From Methylobacterium radiodurans (lineage in GTDB: Bacteria > Pseudomonadota > Alphaproteobacteria > Rhizobiales > Beijerinckiaceae): DNA of 64,000 nucleotides. The stretch covers positions 4,293,001 to 4,357,000 of the forward strand of contig NZ_CP029551.1 of NCBI RefSeq assembly GCF_003173735.1, read 5' to 3'. A model generated the notes under the pieces. The model was not told where the DNA came from. It did not search any database and was given only the letters and a program-made list of their open reading frames with translations. This document shows positions 38,765 through 48,047 of this stretch, one piece after another (within the stretch, counting starts at the first letter, position 1; each line of letters begins with the position of its first letter). The position numbers and the translations under genes are program-made.

Positions 38765-39214
38765 TCAATTCGCCTGGGGCCCGCCTTGCCAGTGTCCTTG
38801 CGCCTTGAGGGCGCCGGCGACCTCACGGGGCATGTAGGTCTCGTCGTGCTTCGCGAGCACGGTATCGGCCCTGAACATGCCGCCGGGCTGCAACACGCCC
38901 TCCGCGACCACGCCCTGACCCTCGCGGAACAGGTCGGGCAACAAGCCCTTGTAGCGCACCGGGACCGAAGCTTTCGTATCGGTCACGGCGAAATCGACAG
39001 TCTGGTCGGGGCCGCGCCGGATCGACCCCTCCTGCACGAGGCCGCCGAGGCGAAGTCGGCTGCCGGCGGCAACTCCCTGCAGGCCGATCTCGCTCGGCGT
39101 ACGGAAGAACACGATCGAGCCGCTCATCGCCGTCAGGATGAGGCCGACCGCCAGGGCCAGCACGGCTCCGCACGAACCAATCAGGAGCAATCGTCGGCGT
39201 TTACGTCGGGTCAC
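38765..39214 (-). CDS. ccmE: Cytochrome c-type biogenesis heme chaperone CcmE
   Basis: The product has a basic N-terminus ([20 protein letters not shown]) that becomes the signal anchor. An OB-fold domain with [14 protein letters not shown] follows. The heme-binding motif AKHDETYMP carries H123, which binds heme covalently, and Y127. It hands heme to apocytochromes c in the periplasm. The start is unsettled: the GTG at 39212-39214 matches the family start, while an ATG at 39346 would add 44 low-complexity residues but fits the FNR-box spacing better. It stands alone, away from other ccm genes, so it is probably an extra, low-oxygen copy serving CcoO/CcoP, NapB/NapC and the small cytochrome. 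Confidence 0.88.
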   Translation of the reverse strand: MTRRKRRRLLLIGSCGAVLALAVGLILTAMSGSIVFFRTPSEIGLQGVAAGSRLRLGGLVQEGSIRRGPDQTVDFAVTDTKASVPVRYKGLLPDLFREGQGVVAEGVLQPGGMFRADTVLAKHDETYMPREVAGALKAQGHWQGGPQAN

Positions 39215-39420
39215 GGCGGGGGTCGGTGCCTCACGTTCTGACGGTGCGGCGCCTCGGCCGCCAGCGGACCGGATCGTGCCGTGGCGGAACGACGGCGATT
39301 TCGTGAGCGCCCCGCCCCGTCGTTTCCGGGACGTACGAACGCTCATGCCGTCGAAGCGGCGCGGGGCCGGACGGACCCGTATCCTGCACTCGCCTTACTC
39401 TTCGCTCGCCACGCCCAGCC

Positions 39421-39434
39421 TTGACCTGGATCAA
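39421..39434 (-). promoter_or_regulatory. FNR/FixK box for ccmE
   Basis: TTGACCTGGATCAA, the same 14-mer as before pdxH. It lies 74 bp before the ATG at 39346, or 206 bp before the GTG at 39214. Confidence 0.75.
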
Positions 39435-39489
39435 CCGAACGTCCGGCGGTCGGCATCGGGATCCGGGACTTCGGTGCGTCCCGCGGGGC

Positions 39490-40065
39490 GGGATTCGCGT
39501 GAGCTGCTCGGCAGGATACGGCTTGTGCGGGAGCTCCAAGCCGCGGCTGCCCTCATCGGCGAGCTCGTGGCTGTAGCCGCTGGTCAGGAACGCCGGCCCG
39601 GCCCGGCAGGGCGCGGATCCCGGGGCCGAGGCTGCCGTCATCCTGCCCTGCATCGTCACGTCCGAGAACGCGTCGACGCAGGATCCGTTCGGGCCGGGAT
39701 GGGCCAGCACCTGGCTCGCTTCGGCCGCCCAGGCGGTCTCGTGGCCGAATTCCTACCGAATCCGTCAGGCGAAGCGCCCCCCTCGACGTCGTCCTCCCCC
39801 GCGAGCACCCATCGTCCCGCGCCGCCGGTCTCCGACCGCCCGCGAAGCCGCGACCCGTGCCCTCGCGCCGTCCGCGCCCGACCTCGGGTAGGTATAGGGC
39901 GAAGGTCGTGCCGGGCCCGGGAGCGCTGGCGTCGCGATGTCGCTGCCAAACGCCTTGGCGAAGTCGAACACCTGGCCGAGGACGAGTCCCGAGCCCTTGG
40001 CGACATCCTTCGAGATAAGAGAACGGCTCGAAGAGCCGCTCGCACGCACTGCCGTCAACCGGACT
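39490..40065 (-). pseudogene. Relic of a hybrid histidine kinase (HATPase and receiver end)
   Basis: Minus-strand frames preserve pieces of the hybrid kinases seen at 9027 and 17698. SKDVAKGSGLVLGQVFDFAK (about 39940-40010) parallels TKDVGKGTGLGLSQVFGFAK. After frame changes, DAFSDVTMQG then FLTSGYSHELADEGSRGLEL and PHKPYPAEQLTRI (about 39520-39660) parallel the receiver FSDVVMPG, LASGYSHVLAQEGGHGFEL and LHKPYSAGQISRV. The phospho-acceptor region and G-box are damaged and the N-terminal sensor half is absent. The relic ends about 60 bp from the ccmE FNR box. Confidence 0.7.
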
Positions 40066-40134
40066 TGGACCTCCCGCCGGCCGCATGGGCGTGCCGCCTT
40101 GTCGGGCTGGCAAGGGAGCGCACCTCCCCGTGGA

Positions 40135-41484
40135 TCAGACCCTCGTGGTCGAGCGGCGGTGCCGTCCCGAACGCTCCCCTGCCGCGAGGGCGGCCGCCGC
40201 AGGCTCCTGAACGGACGGCCGCCGCGCGGACGACAGGGGCAGGATGGCCGCGGCAGCGAACAGGCAGAACGCTCCCGCGGCCAGGAAGGCCGGGAGGTAG
40301 CTCCCCATGCCGCTCCGGGTCAGGCCTGCCCCGTACGCCGCCGCGGCCGCGCCGAGCTGATGGCCTGCGAACACCCAGCCGAGGACGCGGGCCGCCCGTT
40401 CACGCCCGAACCGCGCGACGACGAGACTCGCCGTTGGCGGGACGGTCGCGATCCAGTCCAACCCGTACACCGCCGCAAACACGGAGAGTCCGACGAACGA
40501 GAGGTCCGAGAACGGAAGGCAGAGGAGCGACAAGCCCCGCAACCCGTAGAACCAGAACAGCAGCAAGCCCGCGTCGAAGCGGTCCGACAGCCAGCCCGAG
40601 GCCGCGGAGCCGACGAAGGTCAGGGCGCCCATGCCCGCGAGGAGGCTCGCCGCCTGGAGAGGCCCTACGCCGACGTCGGCGCACAACGGCACGAGGTGGG
40701 TTTGCACCAGGCCGCTTGTGCTTGCGCCGCAGACCGCGAAGCTGCCGAGCAGGGCCCAGAACAAGCCCGACCGCGCGATCCCGGCGACGGTGCCGCGATC
40801 GTTCCCTGCCGTCGGTGGCGAGGATGCGGGGTGGATTCCTCGCGCTCCGTAAGGGAGCGATCCCACATCCCCGGGCCCCTCGGGCACGAGGCACGACATG
40901 GCGGCCGTCGCGAGCGCGAGCAGGCCGCACGACGCGAGGATGCACCCGCGCCATCCCTGCGCCTCCGCGACGGCGGCGAGCGCCGGGAGCGTCAGCATCT
41001 GCCCCGCGGTCGCCGCGGCCCCGAACAGCCCGATGACGAGCCCGCGCCGCGTTACGAACCAGCGCGCCGCGACGGCCGTGCCGAGCGCCAGCGAGACCAG
41101 CCCGCTCCCCGCGCCGGCCAGCACGCCCCAGCACAGGACGAGGTGCCACGCCTGCGTCATGGCAAGCGACGCGGCGAGTCCGGTCGCGGTGAGCGCAAGG
41201 CCGCAACAGGCGGTGCGGCGCACGCCCCAGGCATCCACCAGCAAGCCGGAGACCGGACTCGCCAGCCCGAAGACGGCCAACCGGATAGCCAGCGCCGACG
41301 AGACGGTCGCGGCGTCCCAGCCGAATTCCCGGCCGAGCGGCGCAAGCAGCACGCTCGGCGCGCCGACGGCCGCGGCCGTGGCCAGCACGGCGAGGAAGGT
41401 CGCTCCGGCGACGTACCAAGCGCGATGGAGGCCGGACCCGCGGGCCCCCATCCCGAGCGGATGCGGGATCGCGTGCTCACTCAT
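40135..41484 (-). CDS. MFS transporter coupled to ccoS
   Basis: The 449-residue protein has about twelve hydrophobic helices. An MFS-type loop follows helix 2 (LLVDAWGVRRTACCG), and the matching half-repeat is GWLSDRFDAG after helix 8. The general pattern (LLAPLGREFGWDAATVSSAL) is of the monocarboxylate/OFA branch. Its ATG overlaps the ccoS stop by 8 bp, so it is translated with the cbb3 assembly genes. MFS copper importers (CcoA) are known to supply cbb3 assembly elsewhere, but I see no methionine-rich motif proving copper transport; the substrate is open. Confidence 0.85.
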   Translation of the reverse strand: MSEHAIPHPLGMGARGSGLHRAWYVAGATFLAVLATAAAVGAPSVLLAPLGREFGWDAATVSSALAIRLAVFGLASPVSGLLVDAWGVRRTACCGLALTATGLAASLAMTQAWHLVLCWGVLAGAGSGLVSLALGTAVAARWFVTRRGLVIGLFGAAATAGQMLTLPALAAVAEAQGWRGCILASCGLLALATAAMSCLVPEGPGDVGSLPYGARGIHPASSPPTAGNDRGTVAGIARSGLFWALLGSFAVCGASTSGLVQTHLVPLCADVGVGPLQAASLLAGMGALTFVGSAASGWLSDRFDAGLLLFWFYGLRGLSLLCLPFSDLSFVGLSVFAAVYGLDWIATVPPTASLVVARFGRERAARVLGWVFAGHQLGAAAAAYGAGLTRSGMGSYLPAFLAAGAFCLFAAAAILPLSSARRPSVQEPAAAALAAGERSGRHRRSTTRV

Positions 41485-41614
41485 CGTGGAGGACCCGGTA
41501 CTCGGCGCCCTCTATGTCGTCGTACTGGCCGCTCCTGAGGGCCCACAGGAACGCGAACAGGCCGAGCGTGCCGAGTGTCAGGGCGATCGGAATGACGAGG
41601 AGCAGGACGTTCAT
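41477..41614 (-). CDS. ccoS: cbb3 oxidase maturation protein CcoS
   Basis: The 45-residue product has one helix (MNVLLLVIPIALTLGTLGLF) followed by FLWALRSGQYDDIEGAEYRV, the conserved CcoS/FixS tail (SGQYDDxxGxxxRxL). It starts 7 bp after the ccoI stop with GAGGTCGAG upstream, and overlaps the MFS start by 8 bp. CcoS is needed to insert heme b and copper into CcoN. Confidence 0.93.
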   Translation of the reverse strand: MNVLLLVIPIALTLGTLGLFAFLWALRSGQYDDIEGAEYRVLHDE

Positions 41615-41621
41615 CTCGACC

Positions 41622-43937
41622 TCAGACGGCTACGGCGGCGGCGTCGGCGATACCAGGCCCGTCCGCGGGATGCGGCCGCGACCGGCCCGTACCGAGGCGA
41701 GCCCTCAGGGCGTTCAGCGTCACGACGACGGAGGAGCCGGACATCGCGAGCGCCGCGATCAAGGGGGTCAACAGGCCCGCGGCCGCGAGGGGGACCGCGA
41801 CCACGTTGTAGGCGGCCGAGAACCAGAGGTTCTGGAGCATCAGGCGGCGCGCCCGTCGACCGGCTGCCAGGACCGCGAGCACGGGCGCGAGGCTGCGTCC
41901 CAGGAACAGGGCATCGGCTGCGGCTTGGCTCACGTGTGAAGCGGTCACCGGCGAAAGCGAGGCGTGGGCCGCCGCGAGCGCAGGGGCATCGTTGAGGCCG
42001 TCGCCCACCATCAGGACGCGCCGGCCGGACCGCTGCAGCGCCTCGATCCGGGCGATCTTCTCCGGCGGGGTCAGGCCGGCCGCCCAGTCGGTCACCCCGA
42101 GCTGTCCGGCGACGGCCTCGACCGCGGCGGACCGGTCGCCGGAGAGGATCAGGACGCGCCGGCCGGACCGTAGCAACGTCGCGACCACGTCGGCGGCGTC
42201 GGGGCGGAGCGCCTGCCGCACCGGGAAGGCGACGGGTGCTTCGGTACCCGCTCGGAAACAGATCACCGAGGCATCCGGGTGGGCCGCCAGCACCGCGGAT
42301 GCCTCTGCCTCGGCCCCGCAGAAGCGGGGTGAGCCAAGACGGAGCTCCACGCCGTCGGCCAGGGCGCGCACGCCGAGACCCGCGGCTTCCTGGGCCCCCG
42401 GGAACGGTCCTGCCGAGCACGTACCGGATGCGAGGGCTGTCGCCATCGGGTGCCGGCTCGACAGCGCCAAGCGTGCCGCCGCCTCCAGCACCCCAGGCGC
42501 GAAAACGTCTCCGGACAAGGTCGGCTCGGGCAGGGTCAGCGTGCCGGTCTTGTCGAACACGACGGTGTCGATCTCGGCGAAGCGCTCCAGGGCCGTGCCG
42601 TCGTTCAGGAGCACGCCCTCGCGGAAGAGGGCGCCCGCCGCCGCCGCCTGCACGGCGGGGATCGCGAGGCCGAGCGCGCAGGGGCAGGTCACGATCAGGA
42701 CGGCCACGGCATCGAGCAGCGCCGCATGCCATCCGGAGCCCGCCGCGAGCCAGCCGACCAGGGTCACGGCAGCGGCCGCATGGACCAGCGGGACGTAGAG
42801 GCGCGTCGCCTTGTCGGCGAGGACGAGCGCCCGTGACCGTGCTTCCAGGGCGCGCCGCATGAGGTCCTCCACCTCGTCGAGCAGGCTGGCGCCAGCTGCC
42901 GCGGTCACCCGGACCGTCAGGGCACCGTTGCCGTTGAGGGCGCCGGCAAAGACCCGGTCGCCGCCGCGCACCGTGACGGCGGCGGTCTCGCCGGTCACCA
43001 GGCTCTGGTCGAGGTCGGAGGTGCCGTGCTCGACGACGCCGTCGGCCGGCACGCGCTCGCCCGGCCGGACGAGGATGCGTGCGCCCGAACCGAGTTCCGC
43101 GACCGGTACGTCGCGCAGGGACCCGTCCGCGTCGACCAGCGTCGCGCCCTCGCTGCGGAGCGCCGCGAGATTCTCCGCGCAGGCCCGCGTCCGCCGACGC
43201 ATGACCTGGTCGAGGACGCGCCCGATCAGTAGGAAGAACAACAGCATCACGGCGCCGTCGAAATAGGCGTGCGTGGCGCCGGAGAGTGACTCGACCACCG
43301 ACATCACCAGGGTGAGGACCACGCCGAGCGTGATGGGGAAGTCCATCGTGACCCGGCCGGCCTTCAGCCCACGGAAGGCCCCCTCGTAGAAGGGCCGCCC
43401 GGCATAGGCTGCGGCCGGCAGGGCGATGACGGCCTGGATCCAGTGGAAGAGGTCTCGGTTCTCGGGCGTCATGTCCGAGTCGATGCCGGCCCAGACCGAG
43501 ATGGCGAGCAGCATCACGTTCATCGACGCGAAGCCCGCCACCGCCAGCGCCCGGACGAGGCGCTTCGTCTCGGCGGCTTCCGCATCCGCGAGCCTGCCGG
43601 GCGCGAAGGGCTGAGCCTTGAAACCGAGCCCGTCGAGTGCCGCCAGGACGGCGGCGATGTCGGCGTCCGCCTGCGGCTGCCATGTCACGGCCAAGCGGCG
43701 GTCCGAGAAGTTCAGCCGCGCGGATGCCACGCCCGGCACGCCGGCAAGCCCGCGCTCGATGGCGTTCATGCAGGCCGCGCAGCGGACGCCCTCGACGGCG
43801 AAGGCGGCGCGCGCCGAACCGTCGGGCGCACGCGAGAGGAAGGCGGCGTAGTCCCGGCCGAGGGAGGGCCGCGTATTGGCCTCGCTCCAAGAGGCATGGG
43901 CCTCCACGTAGGCGAGCGCCATGTCGGTGCAGCACAT
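41622..43937 (-). CDS. ccoI: Copper-exporting P1B-type ATPase CcoI/FixI
   Basis: 771 residues. The N-terminal metal-binding domain has C53-x2-C56 in GVRCAACMNA, preceded by an MCCTDM start rich in metal ligands. About eight membrane helices carry the transport motif CPC near residue 417 (TCPCALGLAIP). DKTGTLT (phosphorylated Asp near 461) and GDGLNDAPAL define the P-type ATPase. The family delivers copper for the CuB site of the cbb3 oxidase. It lies 12 bp after fixH and 7 bp before ccoS in a ccoGHIS order. Confidence 0.95.
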   Translation of the reverse strand: MCCTDMALAYVEAHASWSEANTRPSLGRDYAAFLSRAPDGSARAAFAVEGVRCAACMNAIERGLAGVPGVASARLNFSDRRLAVTWQPQADADIAAVLAALDGLGFKAQPFAPGRLADAEAAETKRLVRALAVAGFASMNVMLLAISVWAGIDSDMTPENRDLFHWIQAVIALPAAAYAGRPFYEGAFRGLKAGRVTMDFPITLGVVLTLVMSVVESLSGATHAYFDGAVMLLFFLLIGRVLDQVMRRRTRACAENLAALRSEGATLVDADGSLRDVPVAELGSGARILVRPGERVPADGVVEHGTSDLDQSLVTGETAAVTVRGGDRVFAGALNGNGALTVRVTAAAGASLLDEVEDLMRRALEARSRALVLADKATRLYVPLVHAAAAVTLVGWLAAGSGWHAALLDAVAVLIVTCPCALGLAIPAVQAAAAGALFREGVLLNDGTALERFAEIDTVVFDKTGTLTLPEPTLSGDVFAPGVLEAAARLALSSRHPMATALASGTCSAGPFPGAQEAAGLGVRALADGVELRLGSPRFCGAEAEASAVLAAHPDASVICFRAGTEAPVAFPVRQALRPDAADVVATLLRSGRRVLILSGDRSAAVEAVAGQLGVTDWAAGLTPPEKIARIEALQRSGRRVLMVGDGLNDAPALAAAHASLSPVTASHVSQAAADALFLGRSLAPVLAVLAAGRRARRLMLQNLWFSAAYNVVAVPLAAAGLLTPLIAALAMSGSSVVVTLNALRARLGTGRSRPHPADGPGIADAAAVAV

Positions 43938-43949
43938 CGGGCGCTTCCT

Positions 43950-44465
43950 TTAATCCAGGATGACCCGGTGCTTGCGCCGGAACGCGACGCCATCGTCGTC
44001 GAGCACATCCACGACCAGCTCCCACTGACCTGCCGGCACGACCGGGACGTGCCCCGCGTGGAGGCCGGGCGCCGTCTCGGCGACGGCCACCGCGAGGTCG
44101 GCGCGCTTATCGGTGGGCCGCTCCAGGCGGACCCGTACGATCCGGCCGGCCAGCGGGGTTGCGTCGGCCCCCCGGAGCGAGACGTTCACCGCCGCGCCCG
44201 TCCGCCCTTCCCGCGCGATGCTGCCGTCGAGGACCCAGCCCCGCGCGCTCTGCGCCCTCGCCCGCTCCAGCTCCGCGTTGTAGCGCTGGCTCGCCCTATA
44301 GGGCGAGGGCTCCTCCAAACCGGACCAGGTCCGGAACGCGGAGGTGACCAGGAAGGCGTCGGCGCTGGCGATGGTGCCGAAGAATGCGGCGAAGATCGCG
44401 AACACCTTCCGGCCGGTCAGGCCGGTTTTCGAGGGCGGTCGTGGGTGCGAGGCGCTTGCGGTCAT
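43950..44465 (-). CDS. ccoH: cbb3 assembly protein CcoH/FixH
   Basis: 171 residues. After a basic N-terminus (LTGRKVFAIFAAFFGTIASAD) there is one membrane anchor with the FixH pattern GR-x-V, then FRTWSGLEEPSPYRASQRYN. The periplasmic domain ends with WELVVDVLDDDGVAFRRKHRV. It sits 2 bp after ccoG and 12 bp before ccoI. It acts with CcoI in assembling CcoN. Confidence 0.92.
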   Translation of the reverse strand: MTASASHPRPPSKTGLTGRKVFAIFAAFFGTIASADAFLVTSAFRTWSGLEEPSPYRASQRYNAELERARAQSARGWVLDGSIAREGRTGAAVNVSLRGADATPLAGRIVRVRLERPTDKRADLAVAVAETAPGLHAGHVPVVPAGQWELVVDVLDDDGVAFRRKHRVILD

Positions 44466-44467
44466 GG

Positions 44468-45976
44468 TCAGGGAGCCTTGAAGGTGTCCTGGGCCCGGGC
44501 GGTCTCGCCCGTCGTGGGATCGGCGATGCGGAAGGAGAGCGGGACGCTCGCTTCCGGTCGCGTGCCCGCCGGGGCGAACACGAGGACGCGGAATTCCTGC
44601 GTCGAGTCGGAGGGAACGGGCATGTCGCCCGGCGTTCCCCCCACGACCTCGACCCGCGCGTCGGCCAGGCCATCGACCGAGAGCGAGAAGCGCCGCTCCT
44701 CCGGCCGCTTGTTGATGAGCCGGACCGTGTAGCCGTTGCGCACCGAGCCGTCGGAGAGCGTCACGAAGAGCGGGTTGCGGTCGTGGATCACGCTCAGACC
44801 CGTGAAGCTGCGGGTCGCGAGCCCGTAGAGCATGCCGCCGCCGACGCCTGCCACCAGCACGCCGTATAGCACCGTCCGCGGTCGCAGGACGCGGCTGACG
44901 GGCGGCTTGCCACGTGCGCGGCTCCGGCAGTTGGCCTCCGTGTCGTAGCCGATCAGGCCGCCCGGCCGCCCGAGCTTGCCCATCACCGTGTCGCATGCAT
45001 CGGCGCACAGGCCGCACTGGATGCAGTCCATCTGCAGCCCGTCGCGGATGTCGATGCCGGCCGGGCAGGCGGCGACGCAGGCGAAGCAGTCCACGCAGTC
45101 GCCCGCAGGCCGTCCCGCGGCGCGGAGGGCCGTGGCCCTCTTCACGGGGGTCCGGGGCTCGCCACGGTCGCTACGATAGAGGATGTTGAGCGAGTGCTCG
45201 TCGGTAAGCGCGCCCTGGATGCGCGGCCACGGGCACATGTAGGTGCAGACCTGCTCGCGCATGTGGCCGGCGAGCGTGTAGGTGGTCGCCGTCAGGGTCA
45301 GGATGGCGAGGTAGGCGGCCGGCGAGGCCTGGAAGGTGGCGAGTTCGATGACCAGCGTCGGCGCGTCCGCGAAGTAGAGGACCCAGGCCCCCCCGGTCCA
45401 CCACGCGATCATGAGCCAGATCGTGTGCTTGAGGCTCCGCAGCACGACCTTCTCGACCGACCAGGGCGCCGCGTCGAGCTTGAGCCGCGCGCGCCGGTCG
45501 CCCTCGATCACGCGCTCGACGGCCATAAATAGGTCCGTCCACACGGTCTGCGGGCACAGGTATCCGCACCAGACCCGGCCCGCGACCGCGTTCATCAGGA
45601 ACAGGGCGAAGGCGGCCAGGATCAGCAGGCCCATGACGTAGGTCACGTCCTGGGGCCAGAGTTCGATGGAGAAGAAGTAGAAGCGCCCTCGGTCGAGGTC
45701 GAGCAGCACGGCCTGCGACGGCTCGCCGAGGCCGCGGTTCCAGCGAATAAAGGGGACGAGGTAGTAGATGCCCAGCGTGAGCGCGAGCAGGGCCCACTTG
45801 ACCGTGCGAAAGGTGCCGCGGACCGCCTGGGGCTGGATCTTCGTCCGTGCGGCGTAGAGCGAGCCGTTCACGGCCGGGATCGCCGCGCGGGTCACCGTCG
45901 CGCCGAACTTCTTGCGGCCAGGGGCTGCCGGTATGGGCGCGGCGGCCAGCGTGTCGTTGGGTTCGGCGAGCGACAT
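44468..45976 (-). CDS. ccoG: cbb3 assembly protein CcoG/FixG (RdxA family)
   Basis: 502 residues with several membrane helices. It has CGYLCPQTVWTDLF and CTYMCPWPRIQGAL, followed by two 4Fe-4S binding clusters (CVDCFACVAACPAGID and CIQCGLCADACD). The C-terminal immunoglobulin-like domain is at about 400-500. CcoG is a membrane copper/electron protein required for cbb3 maturation. It is the first gene of ccoGHIS-MFS, with its own FNR box 69 bp upstream. Confidence 0.95.
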   Translation of the reverse strand: MSLAEPNDTLAAAPIPAAPGRKKFGATVTRAAIPAVNGSLYAARTKIQPQAVRGTFRTVKWALLALTLGIYYLVPFIRWNRGLGEPSQAVLLDLDRGRFYFFSIELWPQDVTYVMGLLILAAFALFLMNAVAGRVWCGYLCPQTVWTDLFMAVERVIEGDRRARLKLDAAPWSVEKVVLRSLKHTIWLMIAWWTGGAWVLYFADAPTLVIELATFQASPAAYLAILTLTATTYTLAGHMREQVCTYMCPWPRIQGALTDEHSLNILYRSDRGEPRTPVKRATALRAAGRPAGDCVDCFACVAACPAGIDIRDGLQMDCIQCGLCADACDTVMGKLGRPGGLIGYDTEANCRSRARGKPPVSRVLRPRTVLYGVLVAGVGGGMLYGLATRSFTGLSVIHDRNPLFVTLSDGSVRNGYTVRLINKRPEERRFSLSVDGLADARVEVVGGTPGDMPVPSDSTQEFRVLVFAPAGTRPEASVPLSFRIADPTTGETARAQDTFKAP

Positions 45977-46045
45977 CGATGCTGTTTTTCCGTGCGGCGA
46001 CGGGGTCGGCGTCGGTGTCGTTAGCGGCGGCCATCGCCGGCTGCG

Positions 46046-46059
46046 TTGATCTCGCTCAA
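46046..46059 (-). promoter_or_regulatory. FNR/FixK box for ccoGHIS
   Basis: TTGATCTCGCTCAA, one mismatch, 69 bp before the ccoG ATG and just downstream of the ccoP stop. Confidence 0.85.
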
Positions 46060-46186
46060 ACGAGACCGGATGCGGCCGAGGCCGGCCGGTGCGGACCTGC
46101 CGTAGCCGTCCACGAAGACGCGACCGCCCGCCGAGGCGCGGGGGCGCTCCGGCGGGCGTCGATCGAGGTACGGGCCCGAGGCCGAT

Positions 46187-47065
46187 CTACTTGCCGCCTC
46201 CGAGGCCGTGGACGTATATCGCGAGCGACTTGATGGTCGCTTGATCGAGCCGACCTTCCCAGGCCGGCATCACCCCCTTGCGCCCGTTCGTCACCGTGGC
46301 GGCGACCTGCTCGGGCGAGGAGCCGTACAACCAGATCGGATCCGTCAGATCGGGTGCGCCCATCTCGGGATTGCCCTTGGCCCTCTCGCCGTGGCAGCCC
46401 GCGCAATTGCCGGCAAACACCTCCGCGCCCTTCTCCGGACTGGCGCCTGCGATACCCGGCCTACCCGAGAGCGCGAGCACGTAGCTCGTCACGGCCTCGA
46501 CCTCGGCGCGCGCCAGGACGCCGTCACGTCCGAAGGCGGGCATGTCGCCGACATGCGCCTCGCCGTGGCCGGAGCGCGCCCCGTACCGGATGGTGCGCTC
46601 GATCTCCTCGGCCGTGCCGCCCCAGAGCCAGTCGTCGTCCTGCAGGTTCGGGTAGCCTGTCCGGCCGGTCGCAGAACTCCCATGGCAGCCCGCGCAGTTG
46701 TCTCCGAACGCCGCCTTCCCGGTGGCGAGAGCGAGGCGCAGCAGCGCCGGGTCGGCGCGGATCTCCGCGACCGAGGCGCTGGCGAGGTGGGTCTGGCCGC
46801 GGGCGCCGCGTTCCCGGCGCACCGCCTCGACCTCGCTCAACACGGTCTCGCGCTGCGAGTAGCCGAGGACGCCGCCGGTATAGCCGCTCACGAGCGGCCA
46901 GGCCGGATAGGCGATCCAGTAGCCGAACGCCCAGACGATGGTGGCGTAGAGGCCGTAAAGCCACCAGCGCGGCAGGGGGTTGTTGTACTCGGCGATGCCG
47001 TCCCACTCGTGCCCGGTGGTCTCCGGGCCGGCGGTCGACTTGCCGGGATGCGCGGAATCGGCCAC
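46187..47065 (-). CDS. ccoP: cbb3 cytochrome oxidase diheme subunit CcoP
   Basis: 292 residues with an N-terminal membrane anchor preceded by HEWDGIAEYNNPLPRWW, the CcoP signature. Two cytochrome c domains each have a CAGCH heme motif (in FGDNCAGCHGSS and AGNCAGCHGERAKG). Methionine ligands are in DMPAF and VMPAW. It passes electrons from periplasmic cytochromes to CcoO and CcoN. It starts 3 bp after ccoQ. Its last codons are mirrored in the relic at 5719-5760. Confidence 0.96.
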   Translation of the reverse strand: MADSAHPGKSTAGPETTGHEWDGIAEYNNPLPRWWLYGLYATIVWAFGYWIAYPAWPLVSGYTGGVLGYSQRETVLSEVEAVRRERGARGQTHLASASVAEIRADPALLRLALATGKAAFGDNCAGCHGSSATGRTGYPNLQDDDWLWGGTAEEIERTIRYGARSGHGEAHVGDMPAFGRDGVLARAEVEAVTSYVLALSGRPGIAGASPEKGAEVFAGNCAGCHGERAKGNPEMGAPDLTDPIWLYGSSPEQVAATVTNGRKGVMPAWEGRLDQATIKSLAIYVHGLGGGK

Positions 47066-47068
47066 GGC

Positions 47069-47218
47069 TCAGTCCTCGATCAGTGGAAGGTGGGCGGCCG
47101 CGTCGAACCGAACGCGGTTGCGCGGCCAGAAGGCGTAGAGGCAGACGGCGGCGAAGATGACTACGAAGTAGACCAGGCCGCTGGTCTGCGCGAAGGCGGC
47201 TGCATGTTCATAGGTCAT
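47069..47218 (-). CDS. ccoQ: cbb3 oxidase small subunit CcoQ
   Basis: 49 residues with a single helix (SGLVYFVVIFAAVCLYAFWP), followed by RNRVRFDAAAHLPL, the usual CcoQ tail. It lies 5 bp after ccoO and 3 bp before ccoP. Confidence 0.93.
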   Translation of the reverse strand: MTYEHAAAFAQTSGLVYFVVIFAAVCLYAFWPRNRVRFDAAAHLPLIED

Positions 47219-47223
47219 GGTGC

Positions 47224-47970
47224 TCACCTGAGGTTCTTCTTGTCTTCGTAGATCTTGAAGTCGACCATGGTGCCGAGGACTTGCAGGTAGGCGATCAGGG
47301 CGTCGATCTCGGCCGCCTTGGTCTTGTCGCCGCCGAAGTCGCGCACGTTCGCGCCGGGGTAGCGGCGCTGCAGGTCGGCGGCGCCCGGGCCGTCCGGATC
47401 GAGCTGGGCCCTTAGGTCGCCCCGCGCCGCCGCGACCATCTCGTCGGTGTATGGGACGCCGATCGCCCGGTTGGCCTTGAGGTCCTCGGCGATGGCGTCG
47501 GCGTCGAGCTGCCGCTCGAGGAAGGCGTAGGCCGGCATGATCGAGGTCGGCACCACCGCGCGCGGATCGATCAGGTGCTCGCGGTGCCACTGGTCCGAGT
47601 ACTTGCCGCCGACGCGGGCGAGATCCGGCCCGGTGCGCTTCGATCCCCACTGGAACGGGTGGTCGTACATGCTCTCGGCCGCCAGCGAGAAGTGGCCGTA
47701 GCGCTCGACCTCGTCCCGCATCGGACGGACCATCTGGCTGTGGCAGAGGTAGCAGCCCTCGCGGATGTAGATGTTGCGGCCGGCGAGTTCGAGCGGCGTA
47801 TAGGGGCGTACGCCCTCCACCTTCTCGACGGTGCTCTTCAGGTAGAACAGCGGCGCGATCTCCACGAGGCCGCCGATCGCCACGACGAGGAGCGCGCCGA
47901 TGAGCAGGACGATGGAGTTCTTCTCGAAGATCTCATGCCTCTTCCAGAGGCCGGGTTGGGCGGTTCCCAT
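47224..47970 (-). CDS. ccoO: cbb3 oxidase monoheme subunit CcoO
   Basis: 248 residues. N-terminal anchor ([22 protein letters not shown]) after HEIFEKN; the heme motif is CYLCH in [16 protein letters not shown]. Next come [34 protein letters not shown], and [12 protein letters not shown] gives the axial methionine. All are diagnostic for CcoO/FixO. The start at 47970 matches the family; it is 77 bp after the ccoN stop. Confidence 0.96.
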   Translation of the reverse strand: MGTAQPGLWKRHEIFEKNSIVLLIGALLVVAIGGLVEIAPLFYLKSTVEKVEGVRPYTPLELAGRNIYIREGCYLCHSQMVRPMRDEVERYGHFSLAAESMYDHPFQWGSKRTGPDLARVGGKYSDQWHREHLIDPRAVVPTSIMPAYAFLERQLDADAIAEDLKANRAIGVPYTDEMVAAARGDLRAQLDPDGPGAADLQRRYPGANVRDFGGDKTKAAEIDALIAYLQVLGTMVDFKIYEDKKNLR

Positions 47971-48047
47971 CGGACTTCTTCCGTGTTGCTGTGGGCGTGA
48001 TGCGTGAGGGTTGCGGGGCCGCCGCGGCAAGCGGCCCCGGCATCGGC

